64,000 bases of DNA from positions 372,001 through 436,000 of the forward strand of contig NZ_JBISBV010000001.1 in assembly GCF_046592965.1 (NCBI RefSeq). The letters run 5' to 3'. The notes under the pieces are model-generated. The model made no database searches. It was not told where the DNA came from and was given only the letters and a program-made list of their open reading frames with translations. Each line of letters starts with the position of its first letter. The stretch's first letter is position 1. Below, piece after piece: positions 17,342-26,486 of this stretch. The stretch is from Marivita sp046592965 (lineage in GTDB: Bacteria; Pseudomonadota; Alphaproteobacteria; Rhodobacterales; Rhodobacteraceae). The translations under genes and the position numbers were made by a program.

Positions 17342-19366
17342 CTAGCTGTCGTGCGCCGGTCTGAGCGTGCCATGTGTTCTGGCCCGTCTGAAATCCGCCG
17401 CGAGTGTCGGGCTGAGGCTCAAGGCGCCGCTGGGCGTGAGACGCGTTGAACTGACATAATCGCTTGATAAGCCACCACGCGCGTCACAGCGCGCTTCGGA
17501 GCAGAACACCGGCCATGTGTCGACATATCTCACGCGTCCCGTTGCAGCGAGTTTGCCAAACATCCGGTCAACACTGGCTTGCCGGTTGGCTGCGTCACGT
17601 TGCGGAACGAAATCGGACATCTCGGGCATCGAGCGGTAGAGCCAGTGTCCGGGGGCGGCTGCGCGGGCCGCAATTTCCGCATCGAACCCCGGTTGCGCCG
17701 GGACCTGGCGGATCACTGAAACATGAACGCCGCGTTCCAACAGCGTCTCTATCGTTTGTCTGGCTGCTGTCTCGATATATTCGAACTGATGTGCAGTGTC
17801 GATTGGAGTGCCATCGACCGGGCCAAGCCGCACCGGTGCGCGTGCCTTGAATTCGGCGGCAGAATTGCCGGTGTAATGCAACCAATCCGCCACCAGCGTG
17901 ACGTGGCGGATAGTGTCGAGATGCGGTAGCGCCTGAAGCACCTGAGCGGAGTATTGATCACAGCTGCGGCCGGTGTGATTTTTGGCATCGGTCAGGCGGG
18001 TTTGCAGTCCACCAAGGGGAATGCAGCCGGAATTTGCGATCACCAGCGCCGACACGTCTGCGCGGCGGGCCGCCTCTTCGATGCCTGCGTGCATCGCGCG
18101 CAGTTGATGATCGCCCCAGACCAGAACCGTTGGTGGCCCGTTTCGCCCAACCTGACAGACCGCCAACCCGGCCAAAGGCCCGTCGGTCTGCGTAGGGCAC
18201 GCGCTGGCATGGCTTGCCGCGTCAATCGCATGGATGTAGGCTTTGGCGGTTTCGGGATAGCGCATCTGCAATCCCTGTCCGGTGAGTGCGATGACCCCGC
18301 TGGCCAGCAAAAGCCCGGCTATCAAAGCCGAAGGAGTGACGCGGGAGAGATGCACGGTTTGCTCGACCCGCTGCCAAATCGACCAGGACATGATCGAAAG
18401 CAGAACGCATGGAATGATCAGCGCGGTATAGTTTGCCGCATCAGGGTTCACGATATCCAGCGCCGCCGTTACCTGCGCCAGCGGAACCATCCACAAGAAC
18501 ATATGGAGCGCCATGCCAAACCATCTGCGCCGGCGGGTCGTGTCTTCCTCGGGCGCGTGGTGCTGGCGGCTGCCCAGATACAAGAACGACACACCCAAGG
18601 CGAAAAAGATGCGTGCAAAAATGGTGTCGCCGGAGACCGAAACCGTCAGGACGCCAGCGAGAAGATTGATGATGCCCAGAAGCAAGGCGTGTCGCAGGAC
18701 CGGGTAACGGTTGGCGGCGAAGAACGGGATCGCGCCGCACAGGAACGTCCAGAATTGGCCGACAGGCAGCAAATGAACAACAACGGCGTCAATCGCCGAA
18801 ATCGCCAGAGATGCCAGCGCGGTGAGCGACAGCACCAGCAGCAGAGCCCGCGTATTGCGATGTAGCACCCAGTAAAGCGCAATCAGAATCGCGCAGGATT
18901 GCGCAATGAGCGCGGGGACCCAAAGATGATCGAACACGCCGTCAAATCTCAGCGCATTGGACGTAGGCAGAAAAGCGAGTTCAAAATTGGTGGTGAACGT
19001 GGCTGCGAACATCAGGGAATGACCCAGATGGACGTATTCGCTGGGCAGGAAGACCATCCAGCCGACAATAAAAAGCGCGATGGAGCAGCAAAACAAGCCA
19101 ATGAAATAGGCTTGCAGGACGCAGATTGCCTGTTCCTTGAACACGGAGGGGCCGCGGATCAACTGGTTGGCGCACCATGCGCCGCACAGCACCAGCACGA
19201 TGTCGGCGGCAAAGGCCCGTGGCCCGGTATCGCTCGTTCCGAGCGTCGACAACACAAACGCGAGTCCGGCGAGCGCCATCAGGAATTGGCGCACTTCGGA
19301 ACGCGCCGACGCGGTGTTGGGCACGTGTAGTATCGCAGGATGTGAGTTGCCAGTCCGGGTGTTCAC
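17342..19366 (-). CDS. OafA/YrhL-like acyltransferase-SGNH fusion with degenerate motifs
   Basis: The 674-aa protein has the two-part layout of OafA: about 10-11 membrane helices (residues ~25-375) and a periplasmic SGNH-like domain (~390-660). The second helix region VLVLCGAWCANQLIRG lines up with the family's DVFFVISGFLI. The first helix lacks the usual DGLRA...H residues, and the W-S-L-x-x-E-E-Q-F block is replaced by FDHLWVPALIAQ. In the SGNH domain, GDSH is GDHQ and the D-x-x-H-L motif is STRLTPSGA. Both catalytic sites therefore look altered. It follows a polysaccharide polymerase and glycosyltransferase on the same strand. Confidence 0.65.
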   Translation of the reverse strand: MNTRTGNSHPAILHVPNTASARSEVRQFLMALAGLAFVLSTLGTSDTGPRAFAADIVLVLCGAWCANQLIRGPSVFKEQAICVLQAYFIGLFCCSIALFIVGWMVFLPSEYVHLGHSLMFAATFTTNFELAFLPTSNALRFDGVFDHLWVPALIAQSCAILIALYWVLHRNTRALLLVLSLTALASLAISAIDAVVVHLLPVGQFWTFLCGAIPFFAANRYPVLRHALLLGIINLLAGVLTVSVSGDTIFARIFFALGVSFLYLGSRQHHAPEEDTTRRRRWFGMALHMFLWMVPLAQVTAALDIVNPDAANYTALIIPCVLLSIMSWSIWQRVEQTVHLSRVTPSALIAGLLLASGVIALTGQGLQMRYPETAKAYIHAIDAASHASACPTQTDGPLAGLAVCQVGRNGPPTVLVWGDHQLRAMHAGIEEAARRADVSALVIANSGCIPLGGLQTRLTDAKNHTGRSCDQYSAQVLQALPHLDTIRHVTLVADWLHYTGNSAAEFKARAPVRLGPVDGTPIDTAHQFEYIETAARQTIETLLERGVHVSVIRQVPAQPGFDAEIAARAAAPGHWLYRSMPEMSDFVPQRDAANRQASVDRMFGKLAATGRVRYVDTWPVFCSEARCDARGGLSSDYVSSTRLTPSGALSLSPTLAADFRRARTHGTLRPAHDS

Positions 19367-19459
19367 AAAACCACTTGTTGCAAGTTACGGCCCCACACCG
19401 ATGGGCCAAAATACCTAAAGGGGCATTAATTCCGCAACAATGAATGTGGAAACAGTTTG

Positions 19460-20773
19460 TTATGCGGATGAGTGGAGTGTTTCCTCTGGCATTAGAACGC
19501 GATCATAGACAGCGCGCACCTGTTCGGCCTTGCGCGACCAAAGGTATTTCTCTTGCACAAGCGCCCGCGCGTTTTCCGCCTTTGTGGCCAGTTGAGACGG
19601 ATCATCAGCCAGCCGTTCAAGATGTCCGCGAAACGCCGCGATGATGTCTTCGCGCGTGCCGCATGGCACCTTGTAGCCCGTTGCATCCGAGACCAGTTCG
19701 CCCGGGCCAGCGTAATCCACGACAAGCGGAACAACGCCCAATGCCATCGCCTCCAGTACCACGCCGCCGCCGAATTCGCGGATGGACGGGAAGCTGAGGA
19801 TATGAGACCGACCGAGAATTTCCTGCACGTTCTCGTGCGGAATCCACTTGTGAAACGTCAGCCCGTGGCCGCACTCCAGTGATATCGCCTGTTCCGTCAA
19901 TTGCCCCAACATCGGGCCATCGCCGATGATATCGAGCGTCATCCGCCCCGCGCGAAGCAAGTCCGCCACCGCAGAGATCAGCATATCCGCGCCCTTATAG
20001 GGCACCAGTCGGCCAACGAAACAAGCCTTCAACAGATCGCCGCGCGGGCGGGCGGACCCTTGATCGAACCGCTTTGGATCAATGCCGTTTTCGGGAATGT
20101 AAACGGTTTTGTGCCGAACGCTTGCGGGCATTTCCCCTTCAGTGTGGCGCGAGCCGACGATGATCGCCGCGGCATGTTTCAGCGTGCTGGCGCGACCGGG
20201 CAAATGCTTGTAGGCGCTGCGAAGATAACTAAGCCATTCCTTTTCAGCCCGCCGCTCTGCTTCGAACTGGCGGGGCCAGGGCACTCCGCCGTTGAGAGGA
20301 CCGAGGACGAACGGAACTCCCGATGCCGCAAGCTTGCCGGCGATCGGCGATGCGATTGTCGGACTGAGCGGGGTCACGCGGTGAACGAGGTCAAACTCGC
20401 CCGCCTTGAGCGCGGATTTGAATTGGGTCCAGACAAGATTTTCGAACCACGGGTAGATCAGCGCGTTGATCGCCTGGAGTGTGGTCCAGCCTTTGCCCTC
20501 TCCCATGCGCAGCTTTTCGGCCAGCGCCCATAGGGGCCGCGCGACCGTTTCAGAGTCGATTGCGGTGAAATCCCGTCCCTCGACACGTCCGGTGCGCAGA
20601 ATGGCATCGCGATTGCGGATTTGGGTGACGAGATGCACATCCGCCACCTCGCGCAAAGCCTCGGCCAGCGACCAGCCCACCAGAGGCACGCTGACCCATT
20701 CGGGGTTGGCAGCCTCTGCGATGACAAGCACGCGCGGGCGACTTGCGCGAGGAGATGTCATTTCATCGCTCAT
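19460..20773 (-). CDS. Glycosyltransferase family 4 (GT-B fold)
   Basis: The 437-aa product has a GT-B fold. The C-terminal half has the GT1/GT4 signature: FVGRLVPYKGADMLISAV, LDIIGDGPMLGQL and PSIREFGGGVVLEAMALGVV, where the E-x7-E pair binds the nucleotide sugar. It likely adds a sugar to a surface polysaccharide or lipid-linked precursor at the cytoplasmic face. It begins 3 bases after the O-antigen polymerase-like gene, so the two are one operon. Sugar specificity is unknown. Confidence 0.85.
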   Translation of the reverse strand: MSDEMTSPRASRPRVLVIAEAANPEWVSVPLVGWSLAEALREVADVHLVTQIRNRDAILRTGRVEGRDFTAIDSETVARPLWALAEKLRMGEGKGWTTLQAINALIYPWFENLVWTQFKSALKAGEFDLVHRVTPLSPTIASPIAGKLAASGVPFVLGPLNGGVPWPRQFEAERRAEKEWLSYLRSAYKHLPGRASTLKHAAAIIVGSRHTEGEMPASVRHKTVYIPENGIDPKRFDQGSARPRGDLLKACFVGRLVPYKGADMLISAVADLLRAGRMTLDIIGDGPMLGQLTEQAISLECGHGLTFHKWIPHENVQEILGRSHILSFPSIREFGGGVVLEAMALGVVPLVVDYAGPGELVSDATGYKVPCGTREDIIAAFRGHLERLADDPSQLATKAENARALVQEKYLWSRKAEQVRAVYDRVLMPEETLHSSA

Positions 20774-20776
20774 CGT

Positions 20777-22171
20777 CTACAGGACCGGACGCCATTGCAG
20801 GCGCTGAGCGGACTTGTAAGCGTCCCGGCTGTGCCGCAGGGATTCCGCGTACCCGGTCGATGCGCCGGCCATCATCCAGGTGAGCGGCGTCAGCGTGGCG
20901 TTCGGCAGCATGTCGAACACGTTCACGGCCAGTATCAGCGACAGTGGCACGATCAGCGCCGAATAGCCGTCAGGCGTGCGATACCGCGTCTCCCGCCAGA
21001 CGAAAAACACCGGAAGCACCAGAAGCCCGAACTCGGCCAGAAATCCGAGCCAGCCGAACTGACCGATGAGAAGCACCCAACGCCCATCGGTGACGGTTTC
21101 GACCTCGCCAGAGGCGCTGTCGATGATCTGGTTGCGGTTGTAATTGCCCCACCCGAACAACGGTTTCTCGTGCGCTCTCTCAAGCAATTGGTTCTCGTTG
21201 CCAAAGCGGAATGCCAATGACGCCGCGCGGTCGGGGTCGATCTTCTCCACGGCATACAGGATGCGGTCCTGCGGCAGGACGTTGATGCCTTTCAGGGCCG
21301 GATAGGCGATTGCGAACGATACGATGAGAACCGCCAGACGCATCTGCCAACGTGCGTTCAGCAGGACGACCGACGGGATCAGAACCGCGGCGAACAGCCA
21401 CGCGCCAAGTGATTTTGCCAGCACCAGAACGCCGGTCAGATAAAGCGCGATGAACAGAAGCTTCCAATTGGCGCGACGCTGTTTGGTTTTCCAAAGCGCA
21501 AATGCCGACAACACGGCCATCAACATGAAAAACGCGACCCAGATGCCGTGATACAGAAAAACAGTGGGTCGGAAGCCGCCAAAGCGGATCGTCTGAATGA
21601 AATCGTGCTGATAGTACCCGTAGACCCACAAGTTCAGCTGTGGCGAGAGCCGGATTTCGAGGAGCATCGGAAGGGAGTATAGCAATCCGCCGATCATGAA
21701 GGCGTACATCAGGTCACGCTGGTCCTCGGCGCGCCAGAGGAAGCGGCGGGCCAGCAGGAACGGAATCACCAAAAGAACTTGCTGGATGACCAACCCGAGC
21801 GCGTCCTTCGGCACCATCGCCTGAATGTGGAACACGCCCCAATGGATCGCTTCGCTGTTCAAGAGGGTCGTCGCAATCGGAGAGGCGATGAAAACAAAGA
21901 GCAGAAGATTCACGACCGGGGATCGTGGCAGAAAATTGCCTTCGTGACCGTAAAGCAGAAACCACATCACAAACGCGCTGAGTGCGGGAATGGTGTGTTT
22001 TTGCAATGGCGGGATCAGGGGAAAATCAAAGCCGGCGGGAGGTTCGGGCAAAAACAGATATCCGACCAGCAAGGCTGCGATCACCGCGCGACCGGGCGGC
22101 AGCTTCAGGAACAGCGCCGCTGTCACAAGAGGCCATGCCGCCAAGATCAATGTGGCCAGCGCGTTGGGCAT
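20777..22171 (-). CDS. O-antigen ligase/polymerase-like membrane protein
   Basis: The 464-aa polytopic protein has about 11-12 helices and a long periplasmic loop near LERAHEKPLFGWGNYNRN, typical of the Wzy_C/WaaL domain, whose HxxPLxGxG loop contributes to ligase or polymerase activity. It would polymerise or attach an exported polysaccharide. It leads the operon with the GT4 enzyme. Ligase and polymerase cannot be told apart by reading. Confidence 0.7.
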   Translation of the reverse strand: MPNALATLILAAWPLVTAALFLKLPPGRAVIAALLVGYLFLPEPPAGFDFPLIPPLQKHTIPALSAFVMWFLLYGHEGNFLPRSPVVNLLLFVFIASPIATTLLNSEAIHWGVFHIQAMVPKDALGLVIQQVLLVIPFLLARRFLWRAEDQRDLMYAFMIGGLLYSLPMLLEIRLSPQLNLWVYGYYQHDFIQTIRFGGFRPTVFLYHGIWVAFFMLMAVLSAFALWKTKQRRANWKLLFIALYLTGVLVLAKSLGAWLFAAVLIPSVVLLNARWQMRLAVLIVSFAIAYPALKGINVLPQDRILYAVEKIDPDRAASLAFRFGNENQLLERAHEKPLFGWGNYNRNQIIDSASGEVETVTDGRWVLLIGQFGWLGFLAEFGLLVLPVFFVWRETRYRTPDGYSALIVPLSLILAVNVFDMLPNATLTPLTWMMAGASTGYAESLRHSRDAYKSAQRLQWRPVL

Positions 22172-22484
22172 TCAGCATCCTGCCTTTGCCCCGACATCAG
22201 GGGCGCAGTTGAAATTTCGGGCGGCGCTCTCGGGCAAGCCGTGACAGGTGAAGACCTGTTTCTCCGGTTAGCATACTGCAATTCAAATCCGGCACAAATG
22301 GCACCGGAATGTAGCAAATGCATGATCCGCCCGAGGTCAGGCGGCGCGTAGTAAGCGGTATCGCTCGCGAATTGGTATTAAGTGGATGGGCGATCTGGCC
22401 CTATTGGCAAATGCTGCTCATCGCTACTGTCGCGCTCAATCGCGCCGCCGCTCTGGTCGGTGCCATTTGATCCGGAGAGCCCCC
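22172..22484. other. Divergent intergenic region between polysaccharide operon and xsc
   Basis: The 313 bp must contain promoters for both the polymerase gene (leftward) and xsc (rightward). I saw no convincing TauR-type direct repeat, palindrome or RNA gene. A frame reading through it into xsc (from 22386) is rejected as non-coding. Confidence 0.4.
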
Positions 22485-24263
22485 ATGAAAATGACCACCG
22501 AAGAAGCCTTTGTCAAAGTCCTCCAGATGCACGGCATCGAACATGCGTTCGGGATCATCGGATCGGCCTTCATGCCGATTTCCGATATTTTTCCCAAGGC
22601 GGGCATCACGTTCTGGGATTGCGCGCATGAAGGTTCGGGCGGCATGATGGCCGACGGCTATACCCGTGCGTCTGGCAAGATGAGCATGATGATCGCCCAG
22701 AACGGGCCGGGAATCACCAACTTCGTGACTGCTGTAAAAACCGCTTATTGGAATCACACGCCGCTGTTGCTGGTGACGCCGCAGGCCGCCAACAAGACGA
22801 TCGGGCAGGGTGGCTTTCAGGAAGTCGAGCAGATGAAGCTGTTCGAGGATATGGTCGCCTATCAGGAGGAAGTGCGCGACGCTTCGCGGGTCGCCGAAGT
22901 GCTGAACCGCGTCATCTTGAACGCCAAGCGCGCGTCGGCACCGGCGCAGATCAACATGCCGCGCGATTTTTGGACGCAGGTGATCGACATCGACCTGCCC
23001 GAGATTGTGGAATTCGAACGTCCCTCGGGCGGCGACGAGGCGATTGCGCAGGCGGCGGAGTTGCTGTCGAACGCGAAGGACCCGGTGATCCTCAACGGTG
23101 CCGGTGTCGTTCTTGCCGGTGCGATCCCCGCGTCGATGGAATTGGCCGAGCGCCTGACCGCGCCGGTCTGCGTTGGTTATCAGCACAACGACGCTTTCCC
23201 TGGCTCGCATCCGCTGTTTGCCGGTCCCTTGGGATATAACGGCTCCAAGGCGGGGATGGAGTTGATCTCGAAAGCAGATGTGGTGCTGTGCCTTGGTACG
23301 CGCCTCAACCCGTTCTCGACATTGCCGGGCTATGGAATCGACTATTGGCCCAAGGATGCCAAGATCATTCAGGTCGATATCAACCCCGATCGTATCGGCC
23401 TGACCAAGAAAGTCACCGTCGGAATCGTCGGCGACGCCGGGAAGGTGGCCAAGGGCATCCTCGCCAAGCTGTCCGACACCGCTGGTGACGAAGGCCGCGA
23501 AGAGCGCAAGAACACTATCTCCAAGACGAAATCTGCCTGGGCGCAGCAACTGTCCAGCATGGATCACGAAGAGGACGATCCGGGAACGAACTGGAACGAG
23601 CGTGCGCGTGCCGACAAGCCGGACTGGATGAGCCCCCGTATGGCGTGGCGCGCCATTCAATCGGCGCTACCGAAAGAGGCGATCATTTCCTCCGACATCG
23701 GCAACAACTGCGCCATCGGCAACGCTTACCCGGAGTTTGACGAGGGGCGCAAATATCTGGCGCCGGGCCTGTTTGGTCCCTGCGGCTATGGCCTGCCTGC
23801 CGTGATCGGTGCCAAGATCGGCTGCCCGGACGTGCCGGTGGTCGGCTTTGCCGGCGATGGCGCGTTTGGCATCGCGGTCACGGAGCTGACGGCGATTGGC
23901 CGTCCCGAATGGCCGGCGATCACCCAGATCGTGTTCCGCAACTACCAGTGGGGCGCGGAAAAGCGGAACTCGACGCTTTGGTATTCCGACAATTTCGTTG
24001 GCACCGAGCTGGATGAAAGCGTGAGCTATGCCGGGATCGCCAAGGCCTGCGGATTGAAAGGCGTCGTCGCCAGAACGATGGAGGAGCTACGGGATGCCCT
24101 GAGCACCGCGATCACCGACCAGATGGAGCATGGCAAAACCACCCTGATCGAGGCGATGATCAACCAGGAATTGGGCGATCCGTTCCGTCGTGATGCGATG
24201 AAAGCACCCGTTTCGGTAGCCGGGATCGACCCGTCCGACATGCGGCCGCAAAAGGTCGGATGA
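22485..24263 (+). CDS. xsc: Sulfoacetaldehyde acetyltransferase
   Basis: Xsc is a thiamine-diphosphate enzyme that turns sulfoacetaldehyde and phosphate into acetyl phosphate and sulfite, the key C-S cleavage of taurine and related sulfonates. The 592-aa length fits. The start MKMTTEEAFVKVLQMHGIEH, the block FGIIGSAFMPISDIFPKAGI and the ThDP-binding region GFAGDGAFGIAVTEL...FRNYQWGAEK match Xsc rather than acetolactate synthase. ATG 22485 follows GGAG at 9 bases. Its acetyl phosphate would be used by the convergent pta, and the sulfite by SoeABC downstream. Confidence 0.93.
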   Translation: MKMTTEEAFVKVLQMHGIEHAFGIIGSAFMPISDIFPKAGITFWDCAHEGSGGMMADGYTRASGKMSMMIAQNGPGITNFVTAVKTAYWNHTPLLLVTPQAANKTIGQGGFQEVEQMKLFEDMVAYQEEVRDASRVAEVLNRVILNAKRASAPAQINMPRDFWTQVIDIDLPEIVEFERPSGGDEAIAQAAELLSNAKDPVILNGAGVVLAGAIPASMELAERLTAPVCVGYQHNDAFPGSHPLFAGPLGYNGSKAGMELISKADVVLCLGTRLNPFSTLPGYGIDYWPKDAKIIQVDINPDRIGLTKKVTVGIVGDAGKVAKGILAKLSDTAGDEGREERKNTISKTKSAWAQQLSSMDHEEDDPGTNWNERARADKPDWMSPRMAWRAIQSALPKEAIISSDIGNNCAIGNAYPEFDEGRKYLAPGLFGPCGYGLPAVIGAKIGCPDVPVVGFAGDGAFGIAVTELTAIGRPEWPAITQIVFRNYQWGAEKRNSTLWYSDNFVGTELDESVSYAGIAKACGLKGVVARTMEELRDALSTAITDQMEHGKTTLIEAMINQELGDPFRRDAMKAPVSVAGIDPSDMRPQKVG

Positions 24264-24293
24264 TTTGGCCAGCTGTGCGGATAGGGCGGCGGA

Positions 24294-25151
24294 TCAGGGG
24301 GCGAGCAATCCGGTGATCAATGTGGCGGCGACAATATCGTCCGCCACAGCACCCCGGCTCAGGTCGCAAACGGGACGCCTGAATCCTTGCAGGATCGGGC
24401 CGATCGCCTGCGCGCCGCCCAACTCCTGGCATAGCTTGTACGCGATATTGCCGGCATCGAGCGACGGGAAGACCAGAACATTTGCGTCGCCGTTGCCCAT
24501 TCCCTTCTTGCCCGCGATGCCGGCATTCAGCGCAGCGTCGGCCTGTATCGGGCCGACAAAGCCGGTCTTGTCAGCAACCTCCTGCACCATGTCGACGCTC
24601 GCGCCCGCGCCGCTTGCGCCCGTGGAAAACGACAGCAGTGCAACGCGTGCCTCGCCCAAAAGCGCCGTGCCGGTACGTGCAGAGGCGCGGGCGATGGCGT
24701 CCAATGCGCTGGCGTCTGGCGCCACGTTGACGGCGCAATCGGCAAATATGAATTCACGCCCGTCCGGAAAGACCATCAGGAAAAACGATGACGCAACCGC
24801 GACGTCATCGGCAAGACCGATCCCGATGCTGGCTGCTTCGATCACGCGGCGCGTTGGGTTTGTCGCTCCAGCGATAAGGATGTCAGCCTCGCCCGCGCTG
24901 ACCATTGCCGCGGCGCGATACAAGGGTTTTTGCAACATCCGTCGGGCCAGTTTTTCGGTGGTGTCACGCACCGACAAAAGCGCTTCGACCTGTGCATCGC
25001 TGACATCGTCCGACACGGGCACCGGCGTACACAACCCTTCGCTTTCCAGCCGCCGCGCCGCTTCGGCGACGCGCGGATCATCAAGTTCGGGAAATACCAC
25101 GCGCCGGTCTGTTGAGTGTGCCGCCGCGCGTGCCGTTTGCAAAACGCTCAT
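24294..25151 (-). CDS. pta: Phosphate acetyltransferase
   Basis: Pta converts acetyl phosphate and CoA to acetyl-CoA. The roughly 285-aa protein is of the short single-domain type. It has VVFPELDDPRVAEAARRLE at the N-terminus, and ADILIAGATNPTRRVIEAA and MGNGDANVLVFPSLDAGNIA near the active-site cleft. It is somewhat shorter than the usual 315-340 aa. ATG 25151 is preferred (GGAG six bases before) over ATG 25163. The frame stays open far upstream to 26684, but that part is antisense to the citrate synthase gene. Pairing with xsc is standard in sulfonate degraders. Confidence 0.88.
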   Translation of the reverse strand: MSVLQTARAAAHSTDRRVVFPELDDPRVAEAARRLESEGLCTPVPVSDDVSDAQVEALLSVRDTTEKLARRMLQKPLYRAAAMVSAGEADILIAGATNPTRRVIEAASIGIGLADDVAVASSFFLMVFPDGREFIFADCAVNVAPDASALDAIARASARTGTALLGEARVALLSFSTGASGAGASVDMVQEVADKTGFVGPIQADAALNAGIAGKKGMGNGDANVLVFPSLDAGNIAYKLCQELGGAQAIGPILQGFRRPVCDLSRGAVADDIVAATLITGLLAP

Positions 25152-25187
25152 GTCAATCTCCATTCCACTGCCGCCAAGGAGCCCGTT

Positions 25188-26324
25188 ATGACCGAAGCCG
25201 TCAAGATCAACCGTGGTTTGAAAGGGGTCTATTTCGACCGTTCCGGCGTCAGCGATATCGACGGATCGGCCGGAACGCTGCACTACCGCGGATATTCGAT
25301 TCACGATCTGGCAACCCAAGCCACGTTCGAGGAAGTCTGCCATCTGTTGATGAAGGGTGAATTGCCCACCGCGACAGAGTTGGCGGAGTTCGATGGCATG
25401 ATGCGCGCCAATCGCGCGGTGCCCGATGCAGTGCTCGACATCATCCGCACGTGTCAGAACGGGCATCCAATGGATGTCTTGCGCACCTGTGTTTCCGCAC
25501 TGGCGGCGCTCGACGCTGACAGTCAGCAAACCGGCGAGGAGGCGTTTCTGCGCAACGGCATGAAGCTGACCGCTCAGGTGCCGACCCTGATCGCGGCGCA
25601 CGAGGCGATCCGCAATGGCCGCGATCCGGTGCAACCTGACGACAGCCTGAGCCATGCCGCCAACTGGTTGTGGATGCTCAAGGGCGAAAAGCCTTCGGAG
25701 GATGCCGCGCGTCTTGCGGATGTGGATTTCGTGCTGCACGCAGAGCACGGTGCCAACGCTTCGAGTTTTGCGGCGCGTGTCACTGTCGGGACGGGTGCCA
25801 ATCTTCATGGTGCAATCGTGACTGCGCTGTCCACGCTGGCAGGCCCGGCGCATGGCGGTGCGGCAGAGGATGTGATGAAGATGGTGCGCGAGATCGGCGC
25901 GCCCGAAAACGCCGCCGCCTACGTCAAGGCCAAGCGCAGCAACCGCGAGCCGGTCACCGGCTTCGGCCATCGCGTCTATCGCGCCGAAGACCCGCGAGCG
26001 CGTCACATGCGCGAAGGGGTGCGCAAATTGGGCGAGGAAATGGGCGCGCCCGAATGGTACGAGATCCTGCAAGGTGTCGTCGAGGCGATGAAACCCTATA
26101 GCCGGCATGGCCTGAACGTGAACGTCGATTTCTATTCCGGCGTGATCTATCAATTGCATAAGATCGCGATGGACCTTTACGTTCCGATTTTCGCCATCGG
26201 GCGGATGCCCGGCTGGGTGATCCAGTGCCTTGAACAGCAGCGTGGCAACATCCTGATCCGCCCGCTGACGCTCTATAACGGGCCGGAACCGCGCGACTGG
26301 ACGGCGATTGAAGACCGCGGCTGA
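25188..26324 (+). CDS. Citrate synthase family protein (type II / 2-methylcitrate synthase-like)
   Basis: The 378-aa product has the citrate synthase signature GFGHRVYR and the catalytic Asp in NVNVDFYSG. Its length fits the type II / PrpC group (about 370-380 aa) rather than the 430-aa hexameric GltA. It would condense acetyl-CoA (or propionyl-CoA) with oxaloacetate. No prpB or prpD is nearby; the neighbours are pta and soeA, so a role in drawing off sulfonate-derived acetyl-CoA is plausible. AAGGAG lies just before ATG 25188. Only 36 bp separates it from the divergent pta start. Confidence 0.8.
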   Translation: MTEAVKINRGLKGVYFDRSGVSDIDGSAGTLHYRGYSIHDLATQATFEEVCHLLMKGELPTATELAEFDGMMRANRAVPDAVLDIIRTCQNGHPMDVLRTCVSALAALDADSQQTGEEAFLRNGMKLTAQVPTLIAAHEAIRNGRDPVQPDDSLSHAANWLWMLKGEKPSEDAARLADVDFVLHAEHGANASSFAARVTVGTGANLHGAIVTALSTLAGPAHGGAAEDVMKMVREIGAPENAAAYVKAKRSNREPVTGFGHRVYRAEDPRARHMREGVRKLGEEMGAPEWYEILQGVVEAMKPYSRHGLNVNVDFYSGVIYQLHKIAMDLYVPIFAIGRMPGWVIQCLEQQRGNILIRPLTLYNGPEPRDWTAIEDRG

Positions 26325-26390
26325 CGCCGGTTTGTCATTCGTCGTGATGGCGCGCCGGTCTGCTATCCCTTGTATGCGAGATCCTTTGAT

Positions 26391-26425
26391 GGTTTTGTCC
26401 CTGCTAAGACCGTCGGGACAAAACC
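26391..26425. repeat. 11-bp perfect inverted repeat upstream of soeA
   Basis: GGTTTTGTCCC (26391-26401) and GGGACAAAACC (26415-26425) are exact reverse complements 13 bases apart, 61 bp before soeA. No T-run follows, so an operator or 5'-UTR hairpin is likelier than a terminator. Confidence 0.6.
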
Positions 26426-26486
26426 CTGTTCCGACATTTATAGGGTGAACAGTGCGAAGCGGCTTCGCATCGCTGAGGGAGGTTGC

